Shown piece by piece: positions 24,260 through 39,193 of a stretch of DNA of 64,000 nt; position 1 is the first letter of the stretch, and each line of letters begins with the position of its first letter. Source of the DNA: Cyprinodon diabolis (taxonomy: Eukaryota; Chordata; Actinopteri; Cyprinodontiformes; Cyprinodontidae); assembly GCA_030533445.1 (NCBI GenBank), contig JARPUW010000033.1:372001-436000 (forward strand), given 5' to 3'. The position numbers and the translations under genes were made by a program. The notes beneath the pieces were generated by a model that was given only the letters and a program-made list of their open reading frames with translations, did not search any database and was not told the DNA's origin.

Positions 24260-27200
24260 AACAATATAAAGTAGATTTGAGCAGATGTTTTTGGTTCCAA
24301 GCTTCAAAACAGAAGTTGAGGCCAAAACGCTCTTTTCACAGTGAGATAATGCCATTTTGGCCTCTGGAGTTGTAACAGACAAACCATTAATGATACAGCC
24401 ATGATCTTTTCTGGCAATCATCTAGAGCTGAAAACTAACAATATAAAGTAGATTTGAGCAGATGTTTTTGGTTACAAGCTTCAAAACAGAAGGTTGAGGC
24501 CAAAACGCTCTTTTCACAGTGAGATAGTGCCATTTTGGCCTCTGGAGTTGTAACAGACAAACCATTAATGATACAGCCATGATCTTTTCTGGCAATCATC
24601 TAGAGCTGAAAACTAACAATATAAAGTAGATTTGAGCAGATGTTTTTGGTTACAAGCTTCAAAACAGAAGGTTGAGGCCAAAACGCTCTTTTCACAGTGA
24701 GATAATGCCATTTTGGCCTCTGGAGTTGTAACAGACAAACCATTAATGATACAGCCATGATCTTTTCTGGCAATCATCTAGAGCTGAAAACTAACAATAT
24801 GAAGTAGATTTGAGCAGATGTTTTTGGTTACAAGCTTCAAAACAGAAGGTTGAGGCAAAAACGCTCTTTTCACAGTGAGATAATGCCATTTTGGCCTCTG
24901 GAGTTGTAACAGACAAACCATTAATGATACAGCCATGATCTTTTCTGGCAATCATCTAGTGCTGAAAATTAACAATATAAAGTAGATTTGAGCAGATGTT
25001 TTTGGTTCCAAGCTTCAAAACAGAAGTTGAGGCCAAAACGTTCTTTTCACAGTGAGATAATGCCATTTTGGCCTCTGGAGTTGTAACAGACAAACCATTA
25101 ATGATACAGCCATGATCTTTTCTGGCAATCATCTAGAGCTGAAAACTAACAATATAAAGTAGATTTGAGCAGATGTTTTTGGTTACAAGCTTCAAAACAG
25201 AAGGATGAGGCCAAAACGCTCTTTTCACAGTGAGATAATGCCATTTTGGCCTCTGGAGTTGTGACAGACAAACCATTAATGATACAGCCATGATCTTTTC
25301 TGGCAATCATCTAGAGCTGAAAACTAACAATATAAAGTAGATTTGAGCAGATGTTTTTGGTTCCAAGCTTCAAAACAGAAGTTGAGGCCAAAACGCTCTT
25401 TTCACAGTGAGATAATGCCATTTTGGCCTCTGGAGTTGTAACAGACAAACCATTAATGATACAGCCATGATCTTTTCTGGCAATCATCTAGTGCTGAAAA
25501 CTAACAATATAAAGTAGATTTGAGCAGATGTTTTTGGTTACAAGCTTCAAAACAGAAGGTTGAGGCCAAAACGCTCTTTTCACAGTGAGATAATGCCATT
25601 TTGGCCTCTGGAGTTGTAACAGACAAACCATTAATGATACAGCCATGATCTTTTCTGGCAATCATCTAGAGCTGAAAACTAACAATATAAAGTAGATTTG
25701 AGCAGATGTTTATGGTTCCAAGCTTCAAAACAGAAGTTGAGGCCAAAACGCTCTTTTCACAGTGAGATAATGCCATTTTGGCCTCTGGAGTTGTAACAGA
25801 CAAACCATTAATGATACAGCCATGATCTTTTCTGGCAATCATCTAGAGCTGAAAACTAACAATATAAAGTAGATTTGAGCAGATGTTTTTGCTTCCAAGC
25901 TTCAAATCAGAAGTTGAGGCCAAAACGCTCATTTCACAGTGAGATAATGCCATTTTGGCCTCTGGAGTTGTAACAGACAAACCATTAATGATACAGCCAT
26001 GATCTTTTCTGGCAATCATCTAGAGCTGAAAACTAACAATATAAAGTAGATTTGAGCAGATGTTTTTGGTTACAAGCTTCAAAACAGAAGGTTGAGGCCA
26101 AAACGCTCTTTTCACAGTGAGATAATGCCATTTTGGCCTCTGGAGTTGTAACAGACAAACCATTAATGATACAGCCATGATCTTTTCTGGCAATCATCTA
26201 GAGCTGAAAACTAACAATATAAAGTAGATTTGAGCAGATGTTTTTGGTTCCAAGCTTCAAAACAGAAGTTGAGGCCAAAACGCTCTTTTCACAGTGAGAT
26301 AATGCCATTTTGGCCTCTGGAGTTGTAACAGACAAACCATTAATGATACAGCCATGATCATTTCTGGCAATCATCTAGTGCTGAATACTAACAATATAAA
26401 GTAGATTTGAGCAGATGTTTTTGGTTCCAAGCTTCAAAACAGAAGTTGAGGCCAAAACGCTCTTTTCACAGTGAGATAATGCCATTTTGGCCTCTGGAGT
26501 TGTAACAGACAAACCATTAATGATACAGCCATGATCTTTTCTGGCAATCATCTAGAGTTGAAAACTAACAATATGAAGTAGATTTGAGCAGATGTTTTTG
26601 GTTACAAGCTTCAAAACAGAAGGTTGAGGCCAAAACGCTCTTTTCACGGTGAGATAGTGCCATTTTGGCCTCTGGAGTTGTAACAGACAAACCATTAATG
26701 ATACAGCCATGATCTTTTCTGGCAATCATCTAGAGCTGAAAACTAACAATATAAAGTAGATTTGAGCAGATGTTTTTGGTTCCAAGCTTCAAAACAGAAG
26801 GTTGAGGCCAAAACGCTCTTTTCACAGTGAGATAATGCCATTTTGGCCTCTGGAGTTGTAACAGACAAACCATTAATGATACAGCCATGATCTTTTCTGG
26901 CAATCATCTAGAGCTGAAAACTAACAATATAAAGTAGATTTGAGCAGATGTTTTTGGTTCCAAGCTTCAAAACAGAAGTTGAGGCCAAAACGCTCTTTTC
27001 ACAGTGAGATAATGCCATTTTGGCCTCTGGAGTTGTAACAGACAAACCATTAATGATACAGCCATGATCATTTCTGGCAATCATCTAGTGCTGAATACTA
27101 ACAATATAAAGTAGATTTGAGCAGATGTTTTTGGTTCCAAGCTTCAAAACAGAAGTTGAGGCCAAAACGCTCCTTTCACAGTGAGATAATGCCATTTTGG

Positions 27201-29758
27201 CCTCTGGAGTTGTAACAGACAAACCATTAATGATACAGCCATGATCTTTTCTGGCAATCATCTAGAGCTGAAAACTAACAATATAAAGTAGATTTGAGCA
27301 GATGTTTTTGGTTACAAGCTTCAAAACAGAAGGTTGAGGCCAAAACGCTCTTTTCACGGTGAGATAGTGCCATTTTGGCCTCTGGAGTTGTAACAGACAA
27401 ACCATTAATGTTACAGCCATGATCTTTTCTGGCAATCATCTAGAGCTGAAAACTAAAAATATAAAGTAGATTTGAGCAGATGTTTTTGCTTCCAAGCTTC
27501 AAATCAGAAGTTGAGGCCAAAACGCTCATTTCACAGTGAGATAATTCCATTTTGGCCTCTGGAGTTGTAACAGACAAACCATTAATGATACAGCCATGAT
27601 CTTTTCTGGCAATCATCTAGTGCTGAAAACTAACAATATAAAGTAGATTTGAGCAGATGTTTATGGTTCCAAGCTTCAAAACAGAACTTGAGGCCAAAAC
27701 GCTCTTTTCACAGTGAGATAATGCCATTTTGGCCTCTGGAGTTGTAACAGACAAACCATTAATGATACAGCCATGATCTTTTCTGGCAATCATCTAGTGC
27801 TGAAAACTAACAATATAAAGTAGATTTGAGCAGATGTTTTTGGTTACAAGCTTCAAAACAGAAGGTTGAGGCCAAAACGCTCTTTTCACAGTGAGATAAT
27901 GCCATTTTGGCCTCTGGAGTTGTAACAGACAAACCATTAATGATACAGCCATGATCTTTTCTGGCAATCATCTAGTGCTGAAAACTAACAATATAAAGTA
28001 GATTTGAGCAGATGTTTTTGGTTCCAAGCTTCAAAACAGAAGTTGAGGCCAAAACGCTCTTTTCACAGTGAGATAATGCCATTTTGGCCTCTGGAGTTGT
28101 AACAGACAAACCATTAATGATACAGCCATGATCTTTTCTGGCAATCATCTAGAGCTGAAAACTAACAATATAAAGTAGATTTGAGCAGATGTTTATGGTT
28201 CCAAGCTTCAAAACAGAAGTTGAGGCCAAAACGCTCATTTCACAGTGAGATAATGCCATTTTGGCCTCTGGAGTTGTAACAGACAAACCATTAATGATAC
28301 AGCCATGATCTTTTCTGGCAATCATCTAGTGCTGAAAACTAACAATATAAAGTAGATTTGAGCAGATGTTTTTGGTTCCAAGCTTCAAAACAGAAGTTGA
28401 GGCCAAAACGCTCATTTCACAGTGAGATAATGCCATTTTGGCCTCTGGAGTTGTAACAGACAAACCATTAATGATACAGCCATGATCTTTTCTGGCAATC
28501 ATCTAGAGCTGAAAACTAACAATATAAAGTAGATTTGAGCAGATGTTTTTGGTTACAAGCTTCAAAACAGAAGGTTGAGGCCAAAACGCTCTTTTCACAG
28601 TGAGATAGTGCCATTTTGGCCTCTGGAGTTGTAACAGACAAACCATTAATGATACAGCCATGATCTTTTCTGGCAATCATCTAGAGCTGAAAACTAACAA
28701 TATAAAGTAGATTTGAGCAGATGTTTTTGCTTCCAAGCTTCAAATCAGAAGTTGAGGCCAAAACGCTCATTTCACAGTGAGATAATGCCATTTTGGCCTC
28801 TGGAGTTGTAACAGACAAACCATTAATGATACAGCCATGATCTTTTCTGGCAATCATCTAGAGCTGAAAACTAACAATATAAAGTAGATTTGAGCAGATG
28901 TTTTTGGTTACAAGCTTCAAAACAGAAGGTTGAGGCCAAAACGCTCTTTTCACAGTGAGATAATGCCATTTTGGCCTCTGGAGTTGTAACAGACAAACCA
29001 TTAATGATACAGCCATGATCTTTTCTGGCAATCATCTAGAGCTGAAAACTAACAATATAAAGTAGATTTGAGCAGATGTTTTTGGTTCCAAGCTTCAAAA
29101 CAGAACTTGAGGCCAAAACGCTCATTTCACAGTGAGATAATGCCATTTTGGCCTCTGGAGTTGTAACAGACAAACCATTAATGATACAGCCATGATCTTT
29201 TCTGGCAATCATCTAGAGCTGAAAACGAACAATATAAAGTAGATTTGAGCAGATGTTTTTGGTTCCAAGCTTCAAAACAGAAGTTGAGGCCAAAACGCTC
29301 TTTTCACAGTGAGATAATGCCATTTTGGCCTCTGGAGTTGTAACAGACAAACCATTAATGATACAGCCATGATCTTTTCTGGCAATCATCTAGTGCTGAA
29401 AACTAACAATATAAAGTAGATTTGAGCAGATGTTTTTGGTTCTAAGCTTCAAAACAGAAGTTGAGGCCAAAACGCTCTTTTCACAGTGAGATAATGCCAT
29501 TTTGGCCTCTGGAGTTGTAACAGACAAACCATTAATGATACAGCCATGATCTTTTCTGGCAATCATCTAGTGCTGAAAACTAACAATATAAAGTAGATTT
29601 GAGCAGATATTTTTGGTTCCAAGCTTCAAAACAGAAGTTGAGGCCAAAACGCTCTTTTCACAGTGAGATAATGCCATTTTGGCCTCTGGAGTTGTAACAG
29701 ACAAACCATTAATGATACAGCCATGATCTTTTCTGGCAATCATCTAGAGCTGAAAACG
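24260..29758. repeat. 31-monomer tandem duplication, copy 2 (5499 bp)
   Basis: This is the second copy of the 5499 bp block, in direct contact with copy 1. It keeps all the rare markers in the same order and continues to match until 29924, where CTAGTGC replaces CTAGAGC. Its own last part, from about 27372, was later the source or product of another long-range copy found at 45.3 and 60.4 kb. The junction between copies lies in an ordinary monomer, with no inserted or deleted bases, so the exchange was in register. Confidence 0.85.
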
Positions 29759-30597
29759 AACAATATAAAGTAGATTTGAGCAGATGTTTTTGGTTCCAAG
29801 CTTCAAAACAGAAGTTGAGGCCAAAACGCTCTTTTCACAGTGAGATAATGCCATTTTGGCCTCTGGAGTTGTAACAGACAAACCATTAATGATACAGCCA
29901 TGATCTTTTCTGGCAATCATCTAGTGCTGAAAACTAACAATATAAAGTAGATTTGAGCAGATGTTTTTGGTTCCAAGCTTCAAAACAGAAGTTGAGGCCA
30001 AAACGCTCTTTTCACAGTGAGATAATGCCATTTTGGCCTCTGGAGTTGTAACAGACAAACCATTAATGATACAGCCATGATCTTTTCTGGCAATCATCTA
30101 GAGCTGAAAACTAACAATATAAAGTAGATTTGAGCAGATGTTTTTGGTTACAAGCTTCAAAACAGAAGGTTGAGGCCAAAACGCTCTTTTCACAGTGAGA
30201 TAATGCCATTTTGGCCTCTGGAGTTGTAACAGACAAACCATTAATGATACAGCCATGATCTTTTCTGGCAATCATCTAGAGCTGAAAACTAACAATATAA
30301 AGTAGATTTCAGCAGATGTTTATGGTTCCAAGCTTCAAAACAGAAGTTGAGGCCAAAACGCTCATTTCACAGTGAGATAATGCCATTTTGGCCTCTGGAG
30401 TTGTAACAGACAAACCATTAATGATACAGCCATGATCTTTTCTGGCAATCATCTAGTGCTGAAAACTAACAATATAAAGTAGATTTGAGCAGATGTTTTT
30501 GGTTCCAAGCTTCAAAACAGAAGTTGAGGCCAAAACGCTCTTTTCACAGTGAGATAATGCCATTTTGGCCTCTGGAGTTGTAACAGACAAACCATTA
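27372..30597. repeat. 3.2 kb block present three times, copy A
   Basis: This block recurs 17915 bp (101 monomers) downstream at about 45287-48512, and again 15078 bp (85 monomers) beyond that at about 60365-63590. Shared markers in order are TAATGTTAC (27408/45323/60401), AAAAATATAAAG, GATAATTCC, GAACTTG (29103/47018/62096), two GAACAATAT copies around a GATATTTTT copy, and TTTCAGCAG (30307/48222/63300). The left end is set by CACGGTGAGATAG, present here but not at 45.27 kb. The right end is set by AAGGATAC at about 48515. The same series in 21.9-24.3 kb is a fourth, shorter relative through the 5499 bp duplication. Confidence 0.78.
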
Positions 30598-32093
30598 ATG
30601 ATACAGCCATGATCTTTTCTGGCAATCATCTAGAGCTGAAAACTAACAATATAAAGTAGATTTGAGCAGATGTTTTTGGTTACAAGCTTCAAAACAGAAG
30701 GTTGAGGCCAAAACGCTCTTTTCACAGTGAGATAATGCCATTTTGGCCTCTGGAGTTGTAACAGACAAACCATTAATGATACAGCCATGATCTTTTCTGG
30801 CAATCATCTAGAGCTGAAAACTAACAATATAAAGTAGATTTGAGCAGATGTTTTTGGTTCCAAGCTTCAAAACAGAAGTTGAGGCCAAAACGCTCTTTAC
30901 ACAGTGAGAAAATGCCATTTTGGCCTCTGGAGTTGTAACAGACAAACCATTAATGATACAGCCATGATCTTTTCTGGCAATCATCTAGAGCTGAAAACTA
31001 ACAATATAAAGTAGATTTGAGCAGATGTTTATGGTTCCAAGCTTCAAAACAGAAGTTGAGGCCAAAACGCTCATTTCACAGTGAGATAATGCCATTTTGG
31101 CCTCTGGAGTTGTAACAGACAAACCATTAATGATACAGCCATGATCTTTTCTGGCAATCATCTAGTGCTGAAAACTAACAATATAAAGTAGATTTGAGCA
31201 GATGTTTTTGGTTCCAAGCTTCAAAACAGAAGTTGAGGCCAAAACGCTCTTTTCACAGTGAGATAATGCCATTTTGGCCTCTGGAGTTGTAACAGACAAA
31301 CCATTAATGATACAGCCATGATCTTTTCTGGCAATCATCTAGAGCTGAAAACTAACAATATAAAGTAGATTTGAGCAGATGTTTATGGTTCCAAGCTTCA
31401 AAACAGAAGTTGAGGCCAAAACGCTCATTTCACAGTGAGATAATGCCATTTTGGCCTCTGGAGTTGTAACAGACAAACCATTAATGATACAGCCATGATC
31501 TTTTCTGGCAATCATCTAGTGCTGAAAACTAACAATATAAAGTAGATTTGAGCAGATGTTTTTGGTTCCAAGCTTCAAAACAGAAGTTGAGGCCAAAACG
31601 CTCTTTTCACAGTGAGATAATGCCATTTTGGCCTCTGGAGTTGTAACAGACAAACCATTAATGATACAGCCATGATCTTTTCTGGCAATCATCTAGAGCT
31701 GAAAACTAACAATATAAAGTAGATTTGAGCAGATGTTTTTGGTTCCAAGCTTCAAAACAGAAGTTGAGGCCAAAACGCTCTTTTCACAGTGAGATAATGC
31801 CATTTTGGCCTCTGGAGTTGTAACAGACAAACCATTAATGATACAGCCATGATCTTTTCTGGCAATCATCTAGAGCTGAAAACTAACAATATAAAGTAGA
31901 TTTGAGCAGATGTTTATGGTTCCAAGCTTCAAAACAGAAGTTGAGGCCAAAACGCTCATTTCACAGTGAGATAATGCCATTTTGGCCTCTGGAGTTGTAA
32001 CAGACAAACCATTAATGATACAGCCATGATCTTTTCTGGCAATCATCTAGTGCTGAAAACTAACAATATAAAGTAGATTTGAGCAGATGTTTT

Positions 32094-35000
32094 TGGTTCC
32101 AAGCTTCAAAACAGAAGTTGAGGCCAAAACGCTCTTTTCACAGTGAGATAATGCCATTTTGGCCTCTGGAGTTGTAACAGACAAACCATTAATGATACAG
32201 CCATGATCTTTTCTGGCAATCATCTAGAGCTGAAAACTAACAATATAAAGTAGATTTGAGCAGATGTTTTTGGTTCCAAGCTTCAAAACAGAAGTTGAGG
32301 CCAAAACGCTCTTTTCACGGTGAGATAATGCCATTTTGGCCTCTGGAGTTGTAACAGACAAACCATTAATGATACAGCCATGATCTTTTCTGGCAATCAT
32401 CTAGAGCTGAAAACTAACAATATAAAGTAGATTTGAGCAGATGTTTTTGGTTACAAGCTTCAAAACAGAAGGTTGAGGCCAAAACGCTCTTTTCACAGTG
32501 AGATAGTGCCATTTTGGCCTCTGGAGTTGTAACAGACAAACCATTAATGATACAGCCATGATCTTTTCTGGCAATCATCTAGAGCTGAAAACTAACAATA
32601 TAAAGTAGATTTGAGCAGATGTTTTTGGTTACAAGCTTCAAAACAGAAGGTTGAGGCCAAAACGCTCTTTTCACAGTGAGATAATGCCATTTTGGCCTCT
32701 GGAGTTGTAACAGACAAACCATTAATGATACAGCCATGATCTTTTCTGGCAATCATCTAGAGCTGAAAACTAACAATATGAAGTAGATTTGAGCAGATGT
32801 TTTTGGTTACAAGCTTCAAAACAGAAGGTTGAGGCAAAAACGCTCTTTTCACAGTGAGATAATGCCATTTTGGCCTCTGGAGTTGTAACAGACAAACCAT
32901 TAATGATACAGCCATGATCTTTTCTGGCAATCATCTAGTGCTGAAAACTAACAATATAAAGTAGATTTGAGCAGATGTTTTTGGTTCCAAGCTTCAAAAC
33001 AGAAGTTGAGGCCAAAACGTTCTTTTCACAGTGAGATAATGCCATTTTGGCCTCTGGAGTTGTAACAGACAAACCATTAATGATACAGCCATGATCTTTT
33101 CTGGCAATCATCTAGAGCTGAAAACTAACAATATAAAGTAGATTTGAGCAGATGTTTTTGGTTACAAGCTTCAAAACAGAAGGATGAGGCCAAAACGCTC
33201 TTTTCACAGTGAGATAATGCCATTTTGGCCTCTGGAGTTGTAACAGACAAACCATTAATGATACAGCCATGATCTTTTCTGGCAATCATCTAGAGCTGAA
33301 AACTAACAATATAAAGTAGATTTGAGCAGATGTTTATGGTTCCAAGCTTCAAAACAGAAGTTGAGGCCAAAACGCTCTTTTCACAGTGAGATAATGCCAT
33401 TTTGGCCTCTGGAGTTGTAACAGACAAACCATTAATGATACAGCCATGATCTTTTCTGGCAATCATCTAGAGCTGAAAACTAACAATATAAAGTAGATTT
33501 GAGCAGATGTTTTTGCTTCCAAGCTTCAAATCAGAAGTTGAGGCCAAAACGCTCATTTCACAGTGAGATAATGCCATTTTGGCCTCTGGAGTTGTAACAG
33601 ACAAACCATTAATGATACAGCCATGATCTTTTCTGGCAATCATCTAGAGCTGAAAACTAACAATATAAAGTAGATTTGAGCAGATGTTTTTGGTTACAAG
33701 CTTCAAAACAGAAGGTTGAGGCCAAAACGCTCTTTTCACAGTGAGATAATGCCATTTTGGCCTCTGGAGTTGTAACAGACAAACCATTAATGATACAGCC
33801 ATGATCTTTTCTGGCAATCATCTAGAGCTGAAAACTAACAATATAAAGTAGATTTGAGCAGATGTTTTTGGTTCCAAGCTTCAAAACAGAAGTTGAGGCC
33901 AAAACGCTCTTTTCACAGTGAGATAATGCCATTTTGGCCTCTGGAGTTGTAACAGACAAACCATTAATGATACAGCCATGATCATTTCTGGCAATCATCT
34001 AGTGCTGAATACTAACAATATAAAGTAGATTTGAGCAGATGTTTTTGGTTCCAAGCTTCAAAACAGAAGTTGAGGCCAAAACGCTCTTTTCACAGTGAGA
34101 TAATGCCATTTTGGCCTCTGGAGTTGTAACAGACAAACCATTAATGATACAGCCATGATCTTTTCTGGCAATCATCTAGAGCTGAAAACTAACAATATAA
34201 AGTAGATTTGAGCAGATGTTTTTGGTTCCAAGCTTCAAAACAGAAGTTGAGGCCAAAACGCTCTTTTCACAGTGAGATAATGCCATTTTGGCCTCTGGAG
34301 TTGTAACAGACAAACCATTAATGATACAGCCATGATCTTTTCTGGCAATCATCTAGAGCTGAAAACTAACAATATAAAGTAGATTTGAGCAGATGTTTTT
34401 GGTTACAAGCTTCAAAACAGAAGGTTGAGGCCAAAACGCTCTTTTCACAGTGAGATAGTGCCATTTTGGCCTCTGGAGTTGTAACAGACAAACCATTAAT
34501 GATACAGCCATGATCTTTTCTGGCAATCATCTAGAGCTGAAAACTAACAATATAAAGTAGATTTGAGCAGATGTTTTTGGTTACAAGCTTCAAAACAGAA
34601 GGTTGAGGCCAAAACGCTCTTTTCACAGTGAGATAATGCCATTTTGGCCTCTGGAGTTGTAACACACAAACCATTAATGATACAGCCATGATCTTTTCTG
34701 GCAATCATCTAGAGCTGAAAACTAACAATATGAAGTAGATTTGAGCAGATGTTTTTGGTTACAAGCTTCAAAACAGAAGGTTGAGGCAAAAACGCTCTTT
34801 TCACAGTGAGATAATGCCATTTTGGCCTCTGGAGTTGTAACAGACAAACCATTAATGATACAGCCATGATCTTTTCTGGCAATCATCTAGTGCTGAAAAT
34901 TAACAATATAAAGTAGATTTGAGCAGATGTTTTTGGTTCCAAGCTTCAAAACAGAAGTTGAGGCCAAAACGTTCTTTTCACAGTGAGATAATGCCATTTT

Positions 35001-35643
35001 GGCCTCTGGAGTTGTAACAGACAAACCATTAATGATACAGCCATGATCTTTTCTGGCAATCATCTAGAGCTGAAAACTAACAATATAAAGTAGATTTGAG
35101 CAGATGTTTTTGGTTACAAGCTTCAAAACAGAAGGATGAGGCCAAAACGCTCTTTTCACAGTGAGATAATGCCATTTTGGCCTCTGGAGTTGTGACAGAC
35201 AAACCATTAATGATACAGCCATGATCTTTTCTGGCAATCATCTAGAGCTGAAAACTAACAATATAAAGTAGATTTGAGCAGATGTTTTTGGTTCCAAGCT
35301 TCAAAACAGAAGTTGAGGCCAAAACGCTCTTTTCACAGTGAGATAATGCCATTTTGGCCTCTGGAGTTGTAACAGACAAACCATTAATGATACAGCCATG
35401 ATCTTTTCTGGCAATCATCTAGTGCTGAAAACTAACAATATAAAGTAGATTTGAGCAGATGTTTTTGGTTACAAGCTTCAAAACAGAAGGTTGAGGCCAA
35501 AACGCTCTTTTCACAGTGAGATAATGCCATTTTGGCCTCTGGAGTTGTAACAGACAAACCATTAATGATACAGCCATGATCTTTTCTGGCAATCATCTAG
35601 AGCTGAAAACTAACAATATAAAGTAGATTTGAGCAGATGTTTA
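32094..35643. repeat. 20-monomer tandem duplication, copy 1 (3550 bp)
   Basis: Markers repeat at exactly 3550 bp: GATAGTG 32502/36052, AATATGAAG near 32780/36330, CGTTCTTTT 33018/36568, AGGATGAGG 33181/36731, TTTGCTTCC 33512/37062, ATCATTTC with GAATAC 33981/37531, TTGTGAC 35191/38741. The match starts after a GTTTTTGG/GTTTATGG mismatch at about 32093/35643 and ends at about 35821/39371. Private differences include CACGGTGAG at about 32318 and AACACACAA at about 34665 in this copy. The length of the match (about 3.7 kb) slightly exceeds the offset, as in a direct tandem duplication. Confidence 0.82.
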
Positions 35644-38600
35644 TGGTTCCAAGCTTCAAAACAGAAGTTGAGGCCAAAACGCTCTTTTCACAGTGAGATA
35701 ATGCCATTTTGGCCTCTGGAGTTGTAACAGACAAACCATTAATGATACAGCCATGATCTTTTCTGGCAATCATCTAGAGCTGAAAACTAACAATATAAAG
35801 TAGATTTGAGCAGATGTTTTTGGTTCCAAGCTTCAAAACAGAAGTTGAGGCCAAAACGCTCTTTTCACAGTGAGATAATGCCATTTTGGCCTCTGGAGTT
35901 GTAACAGACAAACCATTAATGATACAGCCATGATCTTTTCTGGCAATCATCTAGAGCTGAAAACTAACAATATAAAGTAGATTTGAGCAGATGTTTTTGG
36001 TTACAAGCTTCAAAACAGAAGGTTGAGGCCAAAACGCTCTTTTCACAGTGAGATAGTGCCATTTTGGCCTCTGGAGTTGTAACAGACAAACCATTAATGA
36101 TACAGCCATGATCTTTTCTGGCAATCATCTAGAGCTGAAAACTAACAATATAAAGTAGATTTGAGCAGATGTTTTTGGTTACAAACTTCAAAACAGAAGG
36201 TTGAGGCCAAAACGCTCATTTCACAGTGAGATAATGCCATTTTGGCCTCTGGAGTTGTAACAGACAAACCATTAATGATACAGCCATGATCTTTTCTGGC
36301 AATCATCTAGAGCTGAAAACTAACAATATGAAGTAGATTTGAGCAGATGTTTTTGGTTACAAGCTTCAAAACAGAAGGTTGAGGCAAAAACGCTCTTTTC
36401 ACAGTGAGATAATGCCATTTTGGCCTCTGGAGTTGTAACAGACAAACCATTAATGATACAGCCATGATCTTTTCTGGCAATCATCTAGTGCTGAAAACTA
36501 ACAATATAAAGTAGATTTGAGCAGATGTTTTTGGTTCCAAGCTTCAAAACAGAAGTTGAGGCCAAAACGTTCTTTTCACAGTGAGATAATGCCATTTTGG
36601 CCTCTGGAGTTGTAACAGACAAACCATTAATGATACAGCCATGATCTTTTCTGGCAATCATCTAGAGCTGAAAACTAACAATATAAAGTAGATTTGAGCA
36701 GATGTTTTTGGTTACAAGCTTCAAAACAGAAGGATGAGGCCAAAACGCTCTTTTCACAGTGAGATAATGCCATTTTGGCCTCTGGAGTTGTAACAGACAA
36801 ACCATTAATGATACAGCCATGATCTTTTCTGGCAATCATCTAGAGCTGAAAACTAACAATATAAAGTAGATTTGAGCAGATGTTTATGGTTCCAAGCTTC
36901 AAAACAGAAGTTGAGGCCAAAACGCTCTTTTCACAGTGAGATAATGCCATTTTGGCCTCTGGAGTTGTAACAGACAAACCATTAATGATACAGCCATGAT
37001 CTTTTCTGGCAATCATCTAGAGCTGAAAACTAACAATATAAAGTAGATTTGAGCAGATGTTTTTGCTTCCAAGCTTCAAATCAGAAGTTGAGGCCAAAAC
37101 GCTCATTTCACAGTGAGATAATGCCATTTTGGCCTCTGGAGTTGTAACAGACAAACCATTAATGATACAGCCATGATCTTTTCTGGCAATCATCTAGAGC
37201 TGAAAACTAACAATATAAAGTAGATTTGAGCAGATGTTTTTGGTTACAAGCTTCAAAACAGAAGGTTGAGGCCAAAACGCTCTTTTCACAGTGAGATAAT
37301 GCCATTTTGGCCTCTGGAGTTGTAACAGACAAACCATTAATGATACAGCCATGATCTTTTCTGGCAATCATCTAGAGCTGAAAACTAACAATATAAAGTA
37401 GATTTGAGCAGATGTTTTTGGTTCCAAGCTTCAAAACAGAAGTTGAGGCCAAAACGCTCTTTTCACAGTGAGATAATGCCATTTTGGCCTCTGGAGTTGT
37501 AACAGACAAACCATTAATGATACAGCCATGATCATTTCTGGCAATCATCTAGTGCTGAATACTAACAATATAAAGTAGATTTGAGCAGATGTTTTTGGTT
37601 CCAAGCTTCAAAACAGAAGTTGAGGCCAAAACGCTCTTTTCACAGTGAGATAATGCCATTTTGGCCTCTGGAGTTGTAACAGACAAACCATTAATGATAC
37701 AGCCATGATCTTTTCTGGCAATCATCTAGAGCTGAAAACTAACAATATAAAGTAGATTTGAGCAGATGTTTTTGGTTCCAAGCTTCAAAACAGAAGTTGA
37801 GGCCAAAACGCTCTTTTCACAGTGAGATAATGCCATTTTGGCCTCTGGAGTTGTAACAGACAAACCATTAATGATACAGCCATGATCTTTTCTGGCAATC
37901 ATCTAGAGCTGAAAACTAACAATATAAAGTAGATTTGAGCAGATGTTTTTGGTTACAAGCTTCAAAACAGAAGGTTGAGGCCAAAACGCTCTTTTCACAG
38001 TGAGATAGTGCCATTTTGGCCTCTGGAGTTGTAACAGACAAACCATTAATGATACAGCCATGATCTTTTCTGGCAATCATCTAGAGCTGAAAACTAACAA
38101 TATAAAGTAGATTTGAGCAGATGTTTTTGGTTACAAGCTTCAAAACAGAAGGTTGAGGCCAAAACGCTCTTTTCACAGTGAGATAATGCCATTTTGGCCT
38201 CTGGAGTTGTAACAGACAAACCATTAATGATACAGCCATGATCTTTTCTGGCAATCATCTAGAGCTGAAAACTAACAATATGAAGTAGATTTGAGCAGAT
38301 GTTTTTGGTTACAAGCTTCAAAACAGAAGGTTGAGGCAAAAACGCTCTTTTCACAGTGAGATAATGCCATTTTGGCCTCTGGAGTTGTAACAGACAAACC
38401 ATTAATGATACAGCCATGATCTTTTCTGGCAATCATCTAGTGCTGAAAATTAACAATATAAAGTAGATTTGAGCAGATGTTTTTGGTTCCAAGCTTCAAA
38501 ACAGAAGTTGAGGCCAAAACGTTCTTTTCACAGTGAGATAATGCCATTTTGGCCTCTGGAGTTGTAACAGACAAACCATTAATGATACAGCCATGATCTT

Positions 38601-39193
38601 TTCTGGCAATCATCTAGAGCTGAAAACTAACAATATAAAGTAGATTTGAGCAGATGTTTTTGGTTACAAGCTTCAAAACAGAAGGATGAGGCCAAAACGC
38701 TCTTTTCACAGTGAGATAATGCCATTTTGGCCTCTGGAGTTGTGACAGACAAACCATTAATGATACAGCCATGATCTTTTCTGGCAATCATCTAGAGCTG
38801 AAAACTAACAATATAAAGTAGATTTGAGCAGATGTTTTTGGTTCCAAGCTTCAAAACAGAAGTTGAGGCCAAAACGCTCTTTTCACAGTGAGATAATGCC
38901 ATTTTGGCCTCTGGAGTTGTAACAGACAAACCATTAATGATACAGCCATGATCTTTTCTGGCAATCATCTAGTGCTGAAAACTAACAATATAAAGTAGAT
39001 TTGAGCAGATGTTTTTGGTTACAAGCTTCAAAACAGAAGGTTGAGGCCAAAACGCTCTTTTCACAGTGAGATAATGCCATTTTGGCCTCTGGAGTTGTAA
39101 CAGACAAACCATTAATGATACAGCCATGATCTTTTCTGGCAATCATCTAGAGCTGAAAACTAACAATATAAAGTAGATTTGAGCAGATGTTTA
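35644..39193. repeat. 20-monomer tandem duplication, copy 2 (3550 bp)
   Basis: This is the second copy of the 3550 bp block. Private changes cluster in one monomer: ACAAACTTC at 36182 (loss of the HindIII site at 36185) and CTCATTT at about 36226 in place of CTCTTTT. The downstream part of this copy, from 37714, is itself the first copy of the 4080 bp duplication, so the two events are nested and the 3550 bp event most simply came first. Confidence 0.8.
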
